This document shows, one piece after another, positions 11,403-22,880 of a stretch of DNA of 64,000 nucleotides. Source of the DNA: Ilyonectria destructans (Eukaryota > Ascomycota > Sordariomycetes > Hypocreales > Nectriaceae); contig JAHEWK010000023.1 in the NCBI GenBank assembly GCA_020740775.1, positions 248,001 to 312,000 of the forward strand. Reading direction: 5' to 3'. The notes beneath the pieces are model-generated. The model was not told where the DNA came from. It worked only from the letters and a program-made list of their open reading frames with translations, and did no database searches. Within the stretch, counting starts at the first letter, position 1. Each line of letters opens with the position of its first letter. Made by a program: the position numbers and the translations under genes.

Positions 11403-12780
11403 ACTGGCGGCCTTTTTCGCGGCAGGAAGAGTGTCGCACGCACGGATGAGAACATGTTTAAAATAGTACTTGACTCAACTATGAGAGAAGGAAAGAAGGG
11501 TATATTTCAGCAGAAAGGAAAGACCTGCGTTGCGATGCAGATGCCTTGAAGATGAAGCAGTTGGCGATATCTGATACAGCCTGCGTTCGAGCGTTGGTCT
11601 CAGCAGGGGTCCAACATACCACACCTCTAGCCCTGTGACCTTAACAAATACCATCTCTTTCGCCGGAAATCATTCTAAGTAGGCTCGACATGCGGCAAAG
11701 AGGTGATTGGTGTAGTAGCTAGCTGGTGAAGAGCTTCCATAGGGCGCGTCGATCGTCGTGGTGGGGAGCTAAGCTAGAGGTACAACGAGCGCTGTTGGCA
11801 GAATCTAAATGCACTAACAAAAGGGAACGGACCAATCAGATGCCGTAAAAGCGACGCCTGTGTGAGAGTGACGCCGGTGTAGCCATTCTGTCACGCCGGT
11901 GTAGCAATTGCCAACTTTAAATTTGTGTCGAGGCGCATGTGGCAAAGTACAGCTTTTCCGAGGGCAGTTCACCGCAAGCAGCATCGTGCATAAGTTACTC
12001 GTCATCAAAGCCCGGGGGTATATGTGTGGTGTGATGTTATTCTTCATTTCTTCGTTATTTTCAGCTGCGTCCCAAAGAGGACGATCTAAAAAAAACCCTG
12101 GAAGAAACCCCGTGACCGCAGTTGATGACATCGGCATCGATAGCAACTCACTAAACTTTGCTAGGGGACTTCTGCTGTTGCGGCCCAAAGTTGTCACTCT
12201 GGTGTCATTCCACACTTTGGATTCTGCTTCCCCCCGAATGATCCATTGAATGTTTGCGCCATTGTACAGCATCGAGCCATGCTACATGCAGCTTTTTGTT
12301 GCCGACGGGTGGGTTGTTGCGTACTACTCTAGCCCCAACCAAATTTACGACCACAAACTCAATGTCAGTACTGCTGTCCGGCCTGGCACGTAGACTAACC
12401 CTGAACCGGGCACGGGCCGGACCCAGCTCAACGTTTAGAAAAGAAAAACGGTCAGTCCCACCTTCCATTGCTTACAATCGGGACGGGGAGCCACTACGAG
12501 TCTTAGAAAAGCTAGTTTTGTAATATTTTCGCCTATTATTATATAAGTCCCTGCATCTACTAATACATCCATCCAACAAATGGATTATCAAGCTTAACAC
12601 GGGTTCCTAAGATAATCCGCGCTGCATATACTGGGTGTCGCATTGGGCCAAGTCCTTCTTCAGGGGCATGTCGTACTGCTACGGTGGGGAGGGGTTAAAC
12701 AGGGGTAGGTGATGACTGGAAATAGAAGTGTGGGACATGGTAACTTGCACCTTGATTCTTCTCTGACCGGGAGCGACGAT
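11403..12780. other. Intergenic, no supported gene
   Basis: Frames of 80-150 codons on both strands at 11.8-12.5 kb lack any domain and overlap each other. There is a short near-repeat (CGCCGGTGTAGC) at 11870-11905. The left part probably includes the 5' flank of the MULE element. Confidence 0.4.
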
Positions 12781-13633
12781 TCACACCACAAGAAAAGCCC
12801 CGACAGCGAGGGCCAGGCAGTACACGGCGGCAACACCAAGCCCTTTCACATCGCCTCTTACACGCAAAGCTGCACTCTTTTTGGAAGTGCTGGATGCTGA
12901 CACGCCAGTCCCCGATGCCGTCGAAGCCTCTGCGGCATCAGAAGCCTGGTGGATCAGGGTGAACATGTCACTAATTGCCACCCCGACGTATGAGGTCGCT
13001 TCCGAGGGCGCAAACGAGGTGGTCACGGTTGATAGTAGTGACGTTGCCGTGTCGACAAGGACTTGCTTGCAGCCGCCGGTTGGGGTAAAGACGGATTTCG
13101 GGAGTGTTGAGTAGCAGGCGCCCTCGATGGTTGTGTAGGAACTGGAGAAATAAGGTCAGCTCCCGCGGCCGACTAGTTGGAGGTGAGGGTGCGAACCTAG
13201 GGCAGCATAAGACGGCGGTCTCACCAGGGTCAATGGCGTCTAGTAAGAGGCCCAAGAATTGGGGAGTCGCATCAGACTGGCTAAAGGCCCCAGAGATACT
13301 GGTCGACGTCGGGTTGAACTTGGCCGCCGCACCAACGGTGGCCCAGCCGGCCGGGCAGACAAGTCCCGGTGAGTGGTACACCATGATATTGCCAGCACTT
13401 GGGTCGCCTCCCTCGGCGGCAGAGAAGATGGATCGAATGACGGAGCCGGAAGGGTTACAGTCCGCTGCTGGCAGGGCAGCGCATTGGGCGCCCCATTGAA
13501 GATCAGTCGGATCTGTCACGGGGCCGATACCTATGTCGAACGGGGTGGAACATGAGGCCGGCGCCGTGAAGGTCGTGGTCAACGCACCGTTGTTCAACAG
13601 GCTATAACCTGAGATGGAGGTCGCTGTTGGCAT
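12781..13633 (-). CDS. Secreted or surface Cys/Ser/Thr-rich protein with C-terminal membrane anchor
   Basis: Two exons, 13633-13197 and 13141-12781, join in frame to 265 aa. The intron (55 nt) starts GTTCGC and ends CTCCAG. The protein begins MPTATSISGYSLLNNGALTT. It has paired cysteines spread through residues 25-180, including the CCPR segment at the splice site, then a Ser/Ala-rich linker. The last 20 residues are hydrophobic (GLGVAAVYCLALAVGAFLVV). This layout is common in fungal cell-wall or plasma-membrane proteins that are GPI-anchored or single-pass. No clear N-terminal signal peptide is visible, so the true start could lie in an upstream exon, or secretion may be impaired. The exact function is unknown. 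Confidence 0.72.
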
Positions 13634-13988
13634 AACGTTTGCGTGCGGCGCTTACTGCCTCTAACCTGAAACTTGAAGAGGCGCAAGAAATATCCACCCG
13701 TGCCAAGACTTCCTGATTTATATAAGTAAGGGCAAGTGGTCACCTGTGTTGTTGGACGATGTGATCGGCTATGTTGTGCCGTGAGTATGACGCGGACAAC
13801 CACTTCGAGGTAAGCCCGGAGCTATTCTAGTCCGCCTTATCTGCTCAAGTCTGCCGTCTTTCCCGCGCCTCGACTTGATTGAGGTAGTACTAAAACACCG
13901 TTCTTGACTGAGGTTTGCGTGCAGTATGGAGCCAGATTTGGGGATTCGGATGGGGCTGTGGCGGAACGTCGGCATGTTCAAGGTAGTA
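13634..13988. other. 5' flank of the surface-protein gene
   Basis: No gene seen. It holds the promoter side of the minus-strand gene that starts at 13633 and ends at the TA-flanked MITE. Confidence 0.4.
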
Positions 13989-14319
13989 CCCGTTGGATCA
14001 TGTGTGGGGCAAGCCCCAAGGCGATCCAACTAAGCAAGCTTAGTTGGCCACAAAATTGCGAGACAGCCACAAAAACGCGAGACAGCATCAGAGTTGGCGG
14101 GGAAATTGGCGTAAATCTGCTAGTACAAAAGGTATATCTGCGGCTCAAAAATTTGGCTCTCGAAAATCGCATCGGGCTCTCTTCGGTTAACAATCTGATG
14201 GCAAAATTCATGTGATCTTGATCCTGTCTCGCAGTTTTGTGGCTGTCTCGCAATTTTGTGGCCAACTAAGCTTGCTTAGTTGGTTCGCCTTGGAGCTTCG
14301 CTCCACATGAACCAACGGG
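13989..14319. mobile_element. 331-bp MITE with long inverted repeats and TA target
   Basis: Left end CCCGTTGGATCATGTG and right end its inverted copy, each preceded or followed by TA (13987-13988 and 14320-14321). The inverted repeats extend more than 100 bp and include CCACAAAATTGCGAGACAG. Within each arm CCAACTAAGC and GCTTAGTTGG form a perfect 10-bp stem with a two-base loop. TA duplication and long terminal repeats suggest a Tc1/mariner-like non-autonomous element. A left end of the same family lies at 40662. Confidence 0.85.
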
Positions 14320-15108
14320 TATATACCTCAGCACAATAGAAGTGCCATATTTCTCAGTATTACACAGTTTGCAAAGCCTAACATTAAAATATAAACTGGC
14401 CCCGTTAGACTTACCACGCATACATACGGTGCTGTAGGTGAAATAGTTTGCGAGAATATCAGACGTAGTGGAGCTGAAACGGATGTGCTTCGCCCCCACA
14501 GGATGTCGCGCCTCCGCCACAGTGATGTGTACGCCTGGTTGAGACAACCCACTATAGCGGAATGCTCACCGTACACACCAATGCAAAGATCATCTGCCTA
14601 TTCGGTACGAGCATGTATCGCCTTTTAAAGTCCACCGGCGACGGATCCTTGATCCCTGCCACGTCGTGCATCGGGAGGCGGGTCGAGGTTTCCTCAGCGA
14701 TCATTTGCTTCCCACTCCGCTAGCCCAGGTGCCTGAGGTGTCAGGCCTGCGCGAAAGGCTCCTGTACCAGATTGGGCCATATCGGTCAGTGAGGAGACCG
14801 CCGCCACAATCAATAGCGTCTTGATCGGCGTCCACTAATGCAGCAGGGCTCGTGCCGTCTCACCGAGCTGATCAGCGAAGTGCTCTGTCGTCCAATGTAT
14901 TTGCGAACCAGGTTCTGGATGAAGTCCAAAGACTTTTGACATGGTCCTCTGTATGGGAAACAAAAATCCCCCAGACGTTGCTCGTTCACCCATCCTCACA
15001 ACCATGTCCAATTCCCCTTCGTCCAACGCAGCCGTTGGCAGCGTGCCCTCCACAGCCGACGACTGTGGTGAGCGATCCTGCCATCGTTGGCGCTGCCCCT
15101 CTTGTTCC
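14320..15108. other. Intergenic, no supported gene
   Basis: Several frames of 80-100 codons lack recognisable domains. I see nothing that can be named. Confidence 0.4.
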
Positions 15109-15540
15109 TCAGCCTGACCCGCTCCGCCCGCCGATTTTGCCCCCAACCTGCCTACTGACCTTTCCAGTCAACACTGAGGCCCCCGCCAATTTCCCTCCTC
15201 GCCGAATGTGGTTCGGCATAACTGGCGAAGTAGATGCCACAGATGCCTCTGCGACTAGTGGATTTTGTACTGTAATAGCGCCAAGATCTGTAAGTAGGCG
15301 TGCATTACCTGGCTCAAACGACAGGTGAGATGCAAACCCAACGTGAACTGTCTGGACGCAGTCACCAGCGTCGGTGCGCCAGATCCATACCGTCTGGTCC
15401 TCCGAGGCTGACGCTACGAGCTCCGAGTCGCGTGAGAAGGCCACCGACATAACGGAGCCGCTGTGGCCCTTGAGTTCCTGGATGCAATCACCCAGGTTTG
15501 AGGAATAGTCTGACATGCGACGACGTTCGATGCTGGAGAA
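15109..15540 (-). pseudogene. WD40-repeat remnant of an NLR-like (NACHT/NB-ARC-WD40) protein
   Basis: The minus-strand frame contains one clear WD40 blade with its neighbours: GDCIQELKGHSGSVMSVAF, then VASASEDQTVWIWRTDAGDC. It is followed by a segment like the C-terminal cap of fungal STAND proteins (HLSFEPGNARLLTDLGAI). In the family a long series of such blades follows a nucleotide-binding domain and acts in self/non-self recognition. Here only one or two blades remain. The upstream part of the 267-codon frame (to 15912) has no domain. I take this as a fragment left by deletion or recombination. Confidence 0.7.
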
Positions 15541-16469
15541 CTGGATTCGGCCGCGCTGGATTTGCGGCAGCCCATGGGTAAATGAGCAGATACCGAAACC
15601 TCGTCTTACGGGTCGAATACACGAGAGGGCAATGAGATGAGAAATTAGGCTTGGGTGTGTGATAACCGGGCTAGATGCCATGAGACTCGGCAGTGCGGGT
15701 CGTGGGATGGATGGATGCCCTTCTCGGACCACGTGCCGAGTGGGTGTCAATAGTTGGGGATTGCACTTCGAGTTCTGCTGCTGGACACGAGCGAGGGCAT
15801 GTTCGGTTTGCCCCCAGGCCCAAAAGACGTAGTTTATGATGCCGTGTTGATCAAGATGGGCAGGAGAAGGCGCCTCGGGAACGAGACAGATCTGCAACCT
15901 CGCAACTTGCATTTCAGGGATTAGTGGTCTCGACTCTCGGCCAGCGAGGAGGTGCGGTACCCCAGCATCAGATGTGACCGGGGAAACGCCTCGCAGTCAA
16001 CTCGTCCGTGAGTCGCCACCGACAGGTTCCCCATGTGGGGTGAGTGAACAGGTAAGGGGACGGGTTGGGCGTTAAAAAAGGCGCGGTGAAGAGCGAGAGG
16101 GGGAATGCGGGAGGTGGAAGTGGTGGAGGACTAGGATGAAGGAGGAGGGGTTGGGCCACCACCCGGACAAAGGCAGAAGCAATATGCACAAGCTCATGTC
16201 CAAAGATAATGAAAGCTTGGAAATGCGGACGAAACCTGTCAAGAAACATGGGAGAGCGGCGGGCGCTTTGGGGGCAGGCCGCAAGCCATCATCAAAGCAC
16301 AAGCCAGTGGAGGATGAATTCAGTAGCGGCTGTCGAGGAAGATGGTCGTACAGGGAACAGGGCCCGCCAAGTCACCCGCGTGGTGGGCGGTGATCTCGGG
16401 CGCTCGGGGGAAGGCTGGCGAGGAGGCCTGCTGGGTAGGGGTGGTATTACAAAGCTTTATGAGGGGCCG
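15541..16469. other. Intergenic, no supported gene
   Basis: The open frames here are low-complexity and lack domains. The stretch separates the WD40 remnant from the helicase remnant. Confidence 0.4.
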
Positions 16470-17503
16470 CCATGTAAGATATTGGATTGTACGAGATTAG
16501 AGGCTCGGTGCCAGCTAATCGTTCGCGACTCTTTTTATACGATGGGCAAGTCATGCTCATAACGGACCGTGACAAGATGAAGGCGATCTGGGGAACCGGC
16601 CACAAGACAGCCCGGTTTCTGCCCGACCGTATCGGGCGGATGATGGTCGCATACATCGTGTGGCTTCTGCCGGCAGAGAGGACACTGCGGCGCAAATGCA
16701 AGCTACCGGAACCGCAGGAGAAGTGCTTAGAGTTCTTCTGGAGGAATGGCAACTCGAATTGCTGGGATACGGAACGACTCAGCTCGATCATGATACGTCT
16801 GCTGCAGGCAGAGATCAAGATGAGGCTTGGCATTGGGCGGTACTGCGTAATGGCAATTGAACTTGGGCGGAAGATCTAAGGGCTGGTTATAAAGGAAGTT
16901 AAGGGTATGGCCGGCGATGATGACGACGAGGACGGCATGGAGATAGACTAGATGATAGATGAGGCACTCGATATAAGAGGCAGCTGGAACATCGTGTAGG
17001 ATCTATAGAGCACGCACAACACAAAGATAGCGCAGCTACATTACGCCATATATATCGGCATGCCAGACTTCTTATCGCCCGAGATGATTGCGAATTATTG
17101 AGGAATCAGCCAGCTGTGGCACCAGTTCTTAATGAAAGGAGACGAAGCCCGGGTAGGGTGGAAGCATAAAACACCAGATGATGGAACGGCGGCGGCGAGG
17201 AAGAAGAACAAGACAGCGCTGGATGAGGAAGAAGTTGAGCGGTGGATGGTCGATGGACTACGGATGTCAAGAGGCCCAACATCAACATGGCGATCGGTCA
17301 AGCAGAGGGAGAGTATGCAGACGATTCTGTCACTGCACGGAGAGCAGTCAGCGATATGCGTACTGCCGACTGGTGCCGGCAAGAGCTTGCTGTTCATGGT
17401 TCCGGCTATTATGAGGCAGATGCCACGGGGGCCCCTGGGAGACTCAACGATGTGCATCTTCAGTGTCGCCAACGCGATCCCTGCTTGCGCTCGGGCCTGG
17501 TAG
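16470..17503 (+). pseudogene. RecQ-like telomere-associated helicase remnant
   Basis: Plus-strand pieces of the large fungal subtelomeric RecQ-type helicase family. The first piece (16487-16879) has the region before the helicase core: SRLFLYDGQVMLITDRDKMK and ARFLPDRIGRMMVAYIVWLLP. The same frame continues with stop codons at several places (for example near 16877, 16950, 16998 and 17098) through GMAGDDDDEDGMEID and the segment HYAIYIGMPDFLSPEMI. The last piece (17132-17503) includes QRESMQTILSLHGEQSAI and the Walker A motif LPTGAGKSLLFMVPAIM. The downstream helicase motifs are lost. In related fungi these genes lie next to telomeres, which supports a subtelomeric origin. Confidence 0.78.
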
Positions 17504-18921
17504 AATTAACGAAAATTGCCTCTCCTCCCGTCTTCGACAGCATAATCGGCTTGACAGGACTGGAGGGAAGCGAAGGGTGTTGCCATGATATCGAACATGG
17601 TCTATGGAATTGGGTGCTCGGAACACTGTACCTGCACCAGGTGCCCAAAATGGAGAGCCAATCCACAACTACCACCGCAATGCGAGAGTTGCCGTCGTAA
17701 TGTGTCAGGCACGGCGAGCCAACGTACCTCAAACGCCCGGTCTGAATCCACAGTAGGTCTTTCAGCCGCTGTTTCCTTGCTTTTTATCCCCTCTGAGAAA
17801 AGGTACCAATGCGCGTATGCGCGATTTTTAGCTGCTTTTTGCTTTGATGTCTGCGTGTATGTATGGTGGGTGCTTCACTGTCCGCCTCCCCCCTCTCCGT
17901 TCTAGACGCAGCCTGCAGAAGCCATCTCAACTTCATATCCGTACCCTGGACTTTTGGTCTAGAGACGGGCCGCGCCACCAAGGCCACAACTACTAGGACA
18001 TCAAGCATCGTGACGTCCGTGAGCAGACGCTACTGAAAGAGGCCGCTGGCTTTCCGACCGGGCCGAAACAGCATCTAGTTTTGGGGGTGCTTGTTTGTTG
18101 CATCCCTTCTTATTTGCTTGACTGTGTGTATGTAAGTATAGGATAAGCCTCAACGTCATCCCAAAGAAGCTCTTTTTTCATCTCCGCCATTGAGCCATCG
18201 TCCATCGCCATCCTGCGAATCCACAATCGAATTAGGACATTCAAGGGATATTAAATTCACCCCAAAATGTAAAAGTGGGCGTGCCCGTGTTGCTCACTGC
18301 CGCCGCCATCTCATTCCAATCACCGCCACACACCCTAATCTAGCTTCGGCATCCAAGAGCAATAACATCCCAACAAAACTTAGAGAGATGGGCCCGAGCG
18401 TTCCTATTCGCACTAAACAGTCCACCTAGGTGGGTATTTACCCCGAGTCCAAGCCTTTCCCCTTACGCCCCTTCCTTCCAAAAGAAAAAGTAGGACGGCA
18501 AACTCGTCCAATATAAATTTTACACTGGCGCCAAGCTGCTCCCAGAGGCACATCTACACACCACATTTCAACTCTATACCTCTTAATCAAACCCAACACC
18601 ACTCCATCGCAGGCTTATTCTCAAGTAGACTCCTGTGCCTCTTCTCTATTATATTTACTTTTTTACCATTTACACTCGCACACACATAACGAACACACGC
18701 CTTTCCCCTCCTTTAGCTTGTCTCGATCGCGTTCTGTCCATGAACCCAGCTCCTGACTCAAACCCGTGGAGAATTCCGCAACCCTTGCCTCTTGTTCCTC
18801 TGAATTAATAACAACCTGTCCTCCTGTGCTTCTATTCCTCTTGACGGTTGCGGATTCTGTTAGGATTTCTCAGCCATCAGGGTAATTCGAGGCCGATATC
18901 AACCCTACCGATTTCATCACC
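17504..18921. promoter_or_regulatory. Intergenic, with long 5' region of the seven-helix gene
   Basis: No gene. From about 18.5 kb the sequence becomes pyrimidine-rich (runs such as CTCTTCTCTATTATATT and CCTTTCCCCTCC), as is usual for fungal promoters and 5' untranslated regions, up to the ATG at 18922. Confidence 0.45.
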
Positions 18922-20766
18922 ATGACGCCATCTCCGATATTAGCTCCCTCGGGGGGGGATGATGAGAGTCAGGTCACACATACCACGAACGGAGCCAAAG
19001 TTCCCATCGCCGGCGATATCATAGGCCTGCTCGTTGCTATGATATCCATCTCCGTCCTCTCCATCTGCCTCTGTCAGTAGTCTAATTATACTCAAGCCGA
19101 TGCTGATGTGCGGAAATAGAACCGCTCAAGCGAAATAAGGAATCAAGAGAATAACTGCTGACCGACTTTTATAGCTCAAAGAAATACGGTCATCAAACGA
19201 TGGAATAACCTGCCTGCCGTTGTCTGGAGTAAGTCGTCCTTTAATCACGGGATAATTACTATATATCTTGCGGGAAACTAAAGTAGAGTGTAGTTACATT
19301 CGCAATTTACATCCACTCCTTCGCTTTCGTTGTCATCACTATCTTTCTCCAGCAAATCTTTGGTATTAACTCAAGTTTTCCTATTTGTCATGGCGCCATT
19401 TTGCTCTGTCTCATCTGCTATGTTACCACTAAGGTTAGTTCTAGTGTATATATAAAAGGAGGACAATTGTGCTAACATAATTTTGCAGCTTGTAAGCCAT
19501 TTTAGCGAGAATATAAATTCTCAATTTAGTGACTAATATGACCTCAGTTCATCTATCTCTTCCTAGTTGAGAAGGCTGTAAGTGGCATTTCAATATTGCA
19601 TTCCCTCTTTATATTCTAACACTCGATAGCATATTATTCGAAGTAATGGAAGAAAAAGACTCCAGTCCAGGCTCTACTGTTTTAACACGTTTGGTATGCT
19701 CAGTCTCTACGGTGTCGTTGTAGCCGTCAACTTTATTTTGTAAGTTGCCTATCTATAAATGCCTCCTGAAGGTGTCTACTAATAGGCTTTGCAGTCGTAT
19801 CGCCAAGATCGATGATAACGGTGTCTGCATTATTGGCATGAGGAGAATTGCCATGATCCCTCTTGTTTCCTTCGACGCTGTCGTTAATATCTACCTTACC
19901 GTTCTCTTCCTTGTCCCTCTAAGGAGTAAGCCTTTCCAAACTTTGGCTATATTGGAATGAGAATTTAACATTTGATAGGCCTATACTCTTTTAAGAACAT
20001 GCATAAGAGCCCCGCCAATATGCGACTTCGAAATGTTGCCTTCCGTACCTTCATCGGTTCTTGCTGCACCCTTATTAGCACTATTGTGTATGGATTCCTC
20101 TTCTGATGCGAGCTCCTCCAACGTACTGATATATATTTCTAGGAATCTGACAGTCTCGATGGCCCTTAATGGAGAGCCTGGCTGGGTATGCCTCATATGC
20201 TGCAACTCGGACGGTTTGTAACCCTTACCTGCTTCCCAATACTGCCAAACCTCTAACCTACTTACGCAGTCCTTTTCTCCGCCCTTGTTATACAGTGGGT
20301 GACTTTTAAAGATAATGCTGGCACCGGCAGCCAGACCGGTGCCAGTAACAACTATCGCAATGACGACACCCGCAGCCCTCGCGACCCTCAAGCCTCGGGT
20401 CACGGTCACCAGATGAACATTCTGCCTCCTGCTCCTCCTTCACCCCAAGGCACCGACGCCGAGATGTCCCTCATCGTCGCCGCCACCGCCCAATCCTCAG
20501 ATGACGGCCGCAATATCGACATGGCCAAGAGGTCGAGCACTGGTGCTGGTGCCGTTGTCGTGACCACGACCATCCATCGCCAAAGCCTACCCATGAGCGG
20601 CTTCAGCCACGACCAGGATAACAAGAACATGGACTCGGTTGGCGATCTAGCCTACGGCTATCCTCCTCAACCTATGAGCTACGGCGTGAATAGTCTTCAC
20701 GATGGACCAGAGCCTCCTCGGACGCACATCACCGGTTGGAAGGGTGGACAGCGCAACGGACGCTAG
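18922..20766 (+). CDS. Seven-helix transmembrane protein, ten exons
   Basis: Exons: 18922-19072, 19175-19228, 19294-19433, 19489-19491 (3 nt), 19548-19577, 19630-19739, 19795-19925, 19979-20087, 20143-20213 and 20270-20766. Joined they give 1,296 nt (431 aa) with no stop. Seven hydrophobic segments lie near residues 31-49, 68-90, 98-123, 137-158, 175-197, 213-240 and 248-270. A soluble Ser/Pro/Gln-rich tail of about 160 residues follows. Conserved-looking stretches are RWNNLPAVVW after helix 1, FLVEKAHIIRS after helix 3, and NGEPGWVCLICCNSD between helices 6 and 7. I recognise the family from many filamentous ascomycetes as an uncharacterised transmembrane protein. A receptor role is possible from topology only. 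Introns are 51-102 nt. The acceptor of exon 7 could also lie 9 nt upstream and stay in frame. Confidence 0.85.
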
Positions 20767-21956
20767 AAACGAGAGATGATGCAGTCTCGCGCTTTTGCGT
20801 CCATACCTTTGCGTGCGGCATTTATGTTTGGCGGTTTTCTAGGCAACCCGGTCGGAAATAGAAAACGGAGTTGGGCAGCCAGGACCGTTTCCCTTGTCAT
20901 GGGTGTCCCCCTTTTTTTCCTTTCATCTCTTCTTTCATATACGCAATTTGGATACTTGGTCTCTCTGATGAGGTGATTTGAGAGCTACCAGTGCTCGCGG
21001 ACGAAACATATTGGATAAGGGAATTTGATGAAGCGATGGAAAAATGAGGAGGTAACACGAGATCAACTCTGCGAGCACAAAATCAGTCTGGAGCCTTGGA
21101 TAAACCTGGGGTGTCAAGATAAATAGGCTAGTCGGAGCTCCGGGCTGCCGGTTACTCTAAATGCTGTAAGTATTAACGTACATGATAAGCAGAACTTATA
21201 GCTGTAAATCTTACTGTCCTGCTCGCTTGTATGTCCCGCTCGCTTGTGAACTACGTTAATTTTTTTTTAAAAAAAAGGTAATTTAGTATGCGAAAAGGAG
21301 CTGGTTCGCTCGCTTGGATGGCTCACTCGCTTATGAACCACGTTACAGTGTTTCTACACCGTACTCATCCGCGTCATCCATTACGTTCGGTCCACAGTAC
21401 AAGGCTGAGACTGGTACAATCTGCGTCTTCCTCTTCCTCTTCGTCATGGCCATGGTCATCCTCCTCCTTCTCCTCATCGTGCATGTCATCGGAACGATCG
21501 CCAGTGTCAGAGCATTGCGCATCGTCGTCAATCTCTTGAATCTCACTCTTCCAGGGTCGTTTCTTCCGCGCTAGCTCCATATTTTCGGGCGACCGACGGC
21601 CTAAAATCACGTCAGGTTTCCGCAGCACAAAACCCGAGGAGCGGTTCCCGCCACAGAACTGGACATCGACCACACAACTCCGGCGAGATTGATTTTGTGA
21701 AACCTTGGGAATCCCCATTGCCGTCATCAGTCGCTCATCGCAGTGGACCAGGTGAAAGAGTTGGTCCAATGCTCGGAGGCATATGCGGCATGGGTTTCCG
21801 GCCCCGAGACATGCTCAACACTCCAAGGGAAACCAGGATGTGGTTGAGCAGAGGTCGAAACGTCGGAACAGTGTGCAGTGATTGATTCTGCAATTGACGC
21901 CTGGGATGAGTCCTGAGATGGTGATCATCGAATGCGACACCCAAACGAAGAGCCCA
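20767..21956. other. Intergenic with short repeats
   Basis: Holds the 3' flank of the seven-helix gene and a small TA-flanked inverted-repeat element (listed separately). A second right-end-like sequence follows (TCGCTTATGAACCACGTTA, near 21323-21345). A 131-codon minus-strand frame at 21374-21769 ends in an Asp/Glu-rich low-complexity run. It has no recognisable domain and is not called as a gene. Confidence 0.4.
21176..21256. mobile_element. 81-bp TA-flanked inverted-repeat element
   Basis: Begins ACGTACATGATAAGC and ends in an inverted, diverged copy (GCTTGTGAACTACGT). It is flanked by TA within TTA/TTAA. The terminus equals that of the larger element at 37529-38172, so the two belong to one family, probably pogo/Tc1-like. 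The short length makes it an extreme deletion derivative. Confidence 0.6.
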
Positions 21957-22193
21957 TCATTCCGTCAGCGGATCGCGTGCCTCATCGGAAATATACTTCT
22001 GTATTAGCACACAATTGCAGTCGGTGTGCCGCAGAAGCTGGGTTTTGAGATGGAAGATCTCGGTGGACAACTCCTCAAAGCACCTCGAAAGATACTCATT
22101 CTGCTCTTCCATCTCCGGGCCCCGCGGAATGCTCAATCGCCTTCCACGTTGCATCACGGAAATGCCAAGACAACACTCAATTTGATGAACCAT
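21957..22193 (-). pseudogene. Fragment of a bZIP gene duplicate
   Basis: A 78-codon frame whose second half, LKTQLLRHTDCNCVLIQKYI, is identical to the end of the leucine zipper of the bZIP gene at 23270-24433. The flanks are similar too (EMEEQNEYLSRCFEELSTEIFH against AVEDQNRYLSTYFDQLTAEIYH). The DNA-binding basic region is absent and the frame ends after ISDEARDPLTE. It is therefore a truncated, diverged duplicate 1.1 kb from the intact gene. It is unlikely to bind DNA, but could in principle encode a dimerising inhibitor. Confidence 0.72.
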
Positions 22194-22222
22194 AGAGACC
22201 TATCGATAATTGGACTGTCAAC

Positions 22223-22880
22223 ATGAGCGCCGACACCACTGCTTCGGACGAGGGAGTCTCGCCTGCACAGCTGGAATTTGTTTCGCTGCTCATCTTGCTC
22301 GGCGCCGAGTTCATCATAGCCCTGACATTCTCCCTGCCTTGGTCCGTTTCTCCTCCCGCGCCAATGGCTCACCTTTTTGTTTTCCCCCCTTCGATAATTA
22401 ATATTAATAGAGGCCACAGGTATTTGCTAAGGCGACTGGAACGCGAACGAGTGGGCGCCCATCTAGATGATCTAGAGGCTGCCAGACGTCCCCTTCTCAG
22501 TCGAAAACCTAGACCAAGCAGTTCCAGTCCGGCCCTACAACAAATGGAAAGCCGAAACGAAAGATGCCGGGGGGTCCGCTGAACGGTCCTGCATCTGGTA
22601 CAAGCTTCCAAACAACCTGCCCAAGATGTGCTTTGGCTCTAACTCCACACCTAGCATCATTTGCCTGGAGACGTTGCAGGACAGGGACATGGCCCGTCAC
22701 TTACCGTGCGACCACATCTTCCATTCAAATTGCATCACGAAGTGGTTCCTGAAACAGCACGACACCTGTCCGGTTTGCAAACTTTGCTACATGCCTCACA
22801 TAGCCAGTAGCTCGAGGCAATCGTCTGTAGCCGAGAGACGCGATCCATCTAGGGTCAGAGAAACTCCCATAGTTCCATAA
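22223..22880 (+). pseudogene. RING-H2 finger protein gene with frame disruption
   Basis: The first part (ATG 22223) encodes a short N-terminus with one hydrophobic helix (EFVSLLILLGAEFIIALTF). A likely intron 22342-22419 follows, then RYLLRRLERERVGAHLDDLEAAR-like sequence. After about 22480-22510 the meaningful frame shifts by one base. It continues with VRPYNKWKAETKDAGGSAER, SCIWYKLPNNLPKMCFGS and the RING region (ICLETLQDRDMARHLPCDHIFH...CITKWFLKQHDTCPVCK), ending at 22880. The first zinc ligand is Ser instead of Cys (SIICLE), while the other seven ligands are present. Family role: E3 ubiquitin ligase at a membrane. The frameshift and lost ligand suggest a decayed copy. A sequencing indel in the CCCC run is an alternative. 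Confidence 0.65.

Noticed and set aside
21374..21769. 131-codon minus-strand frame with an Asp/Glu-rich end
   Set aside because: No domain; the acidic run comes from CTC/TCC-rich DNA; no splice signals or relatives recognised.
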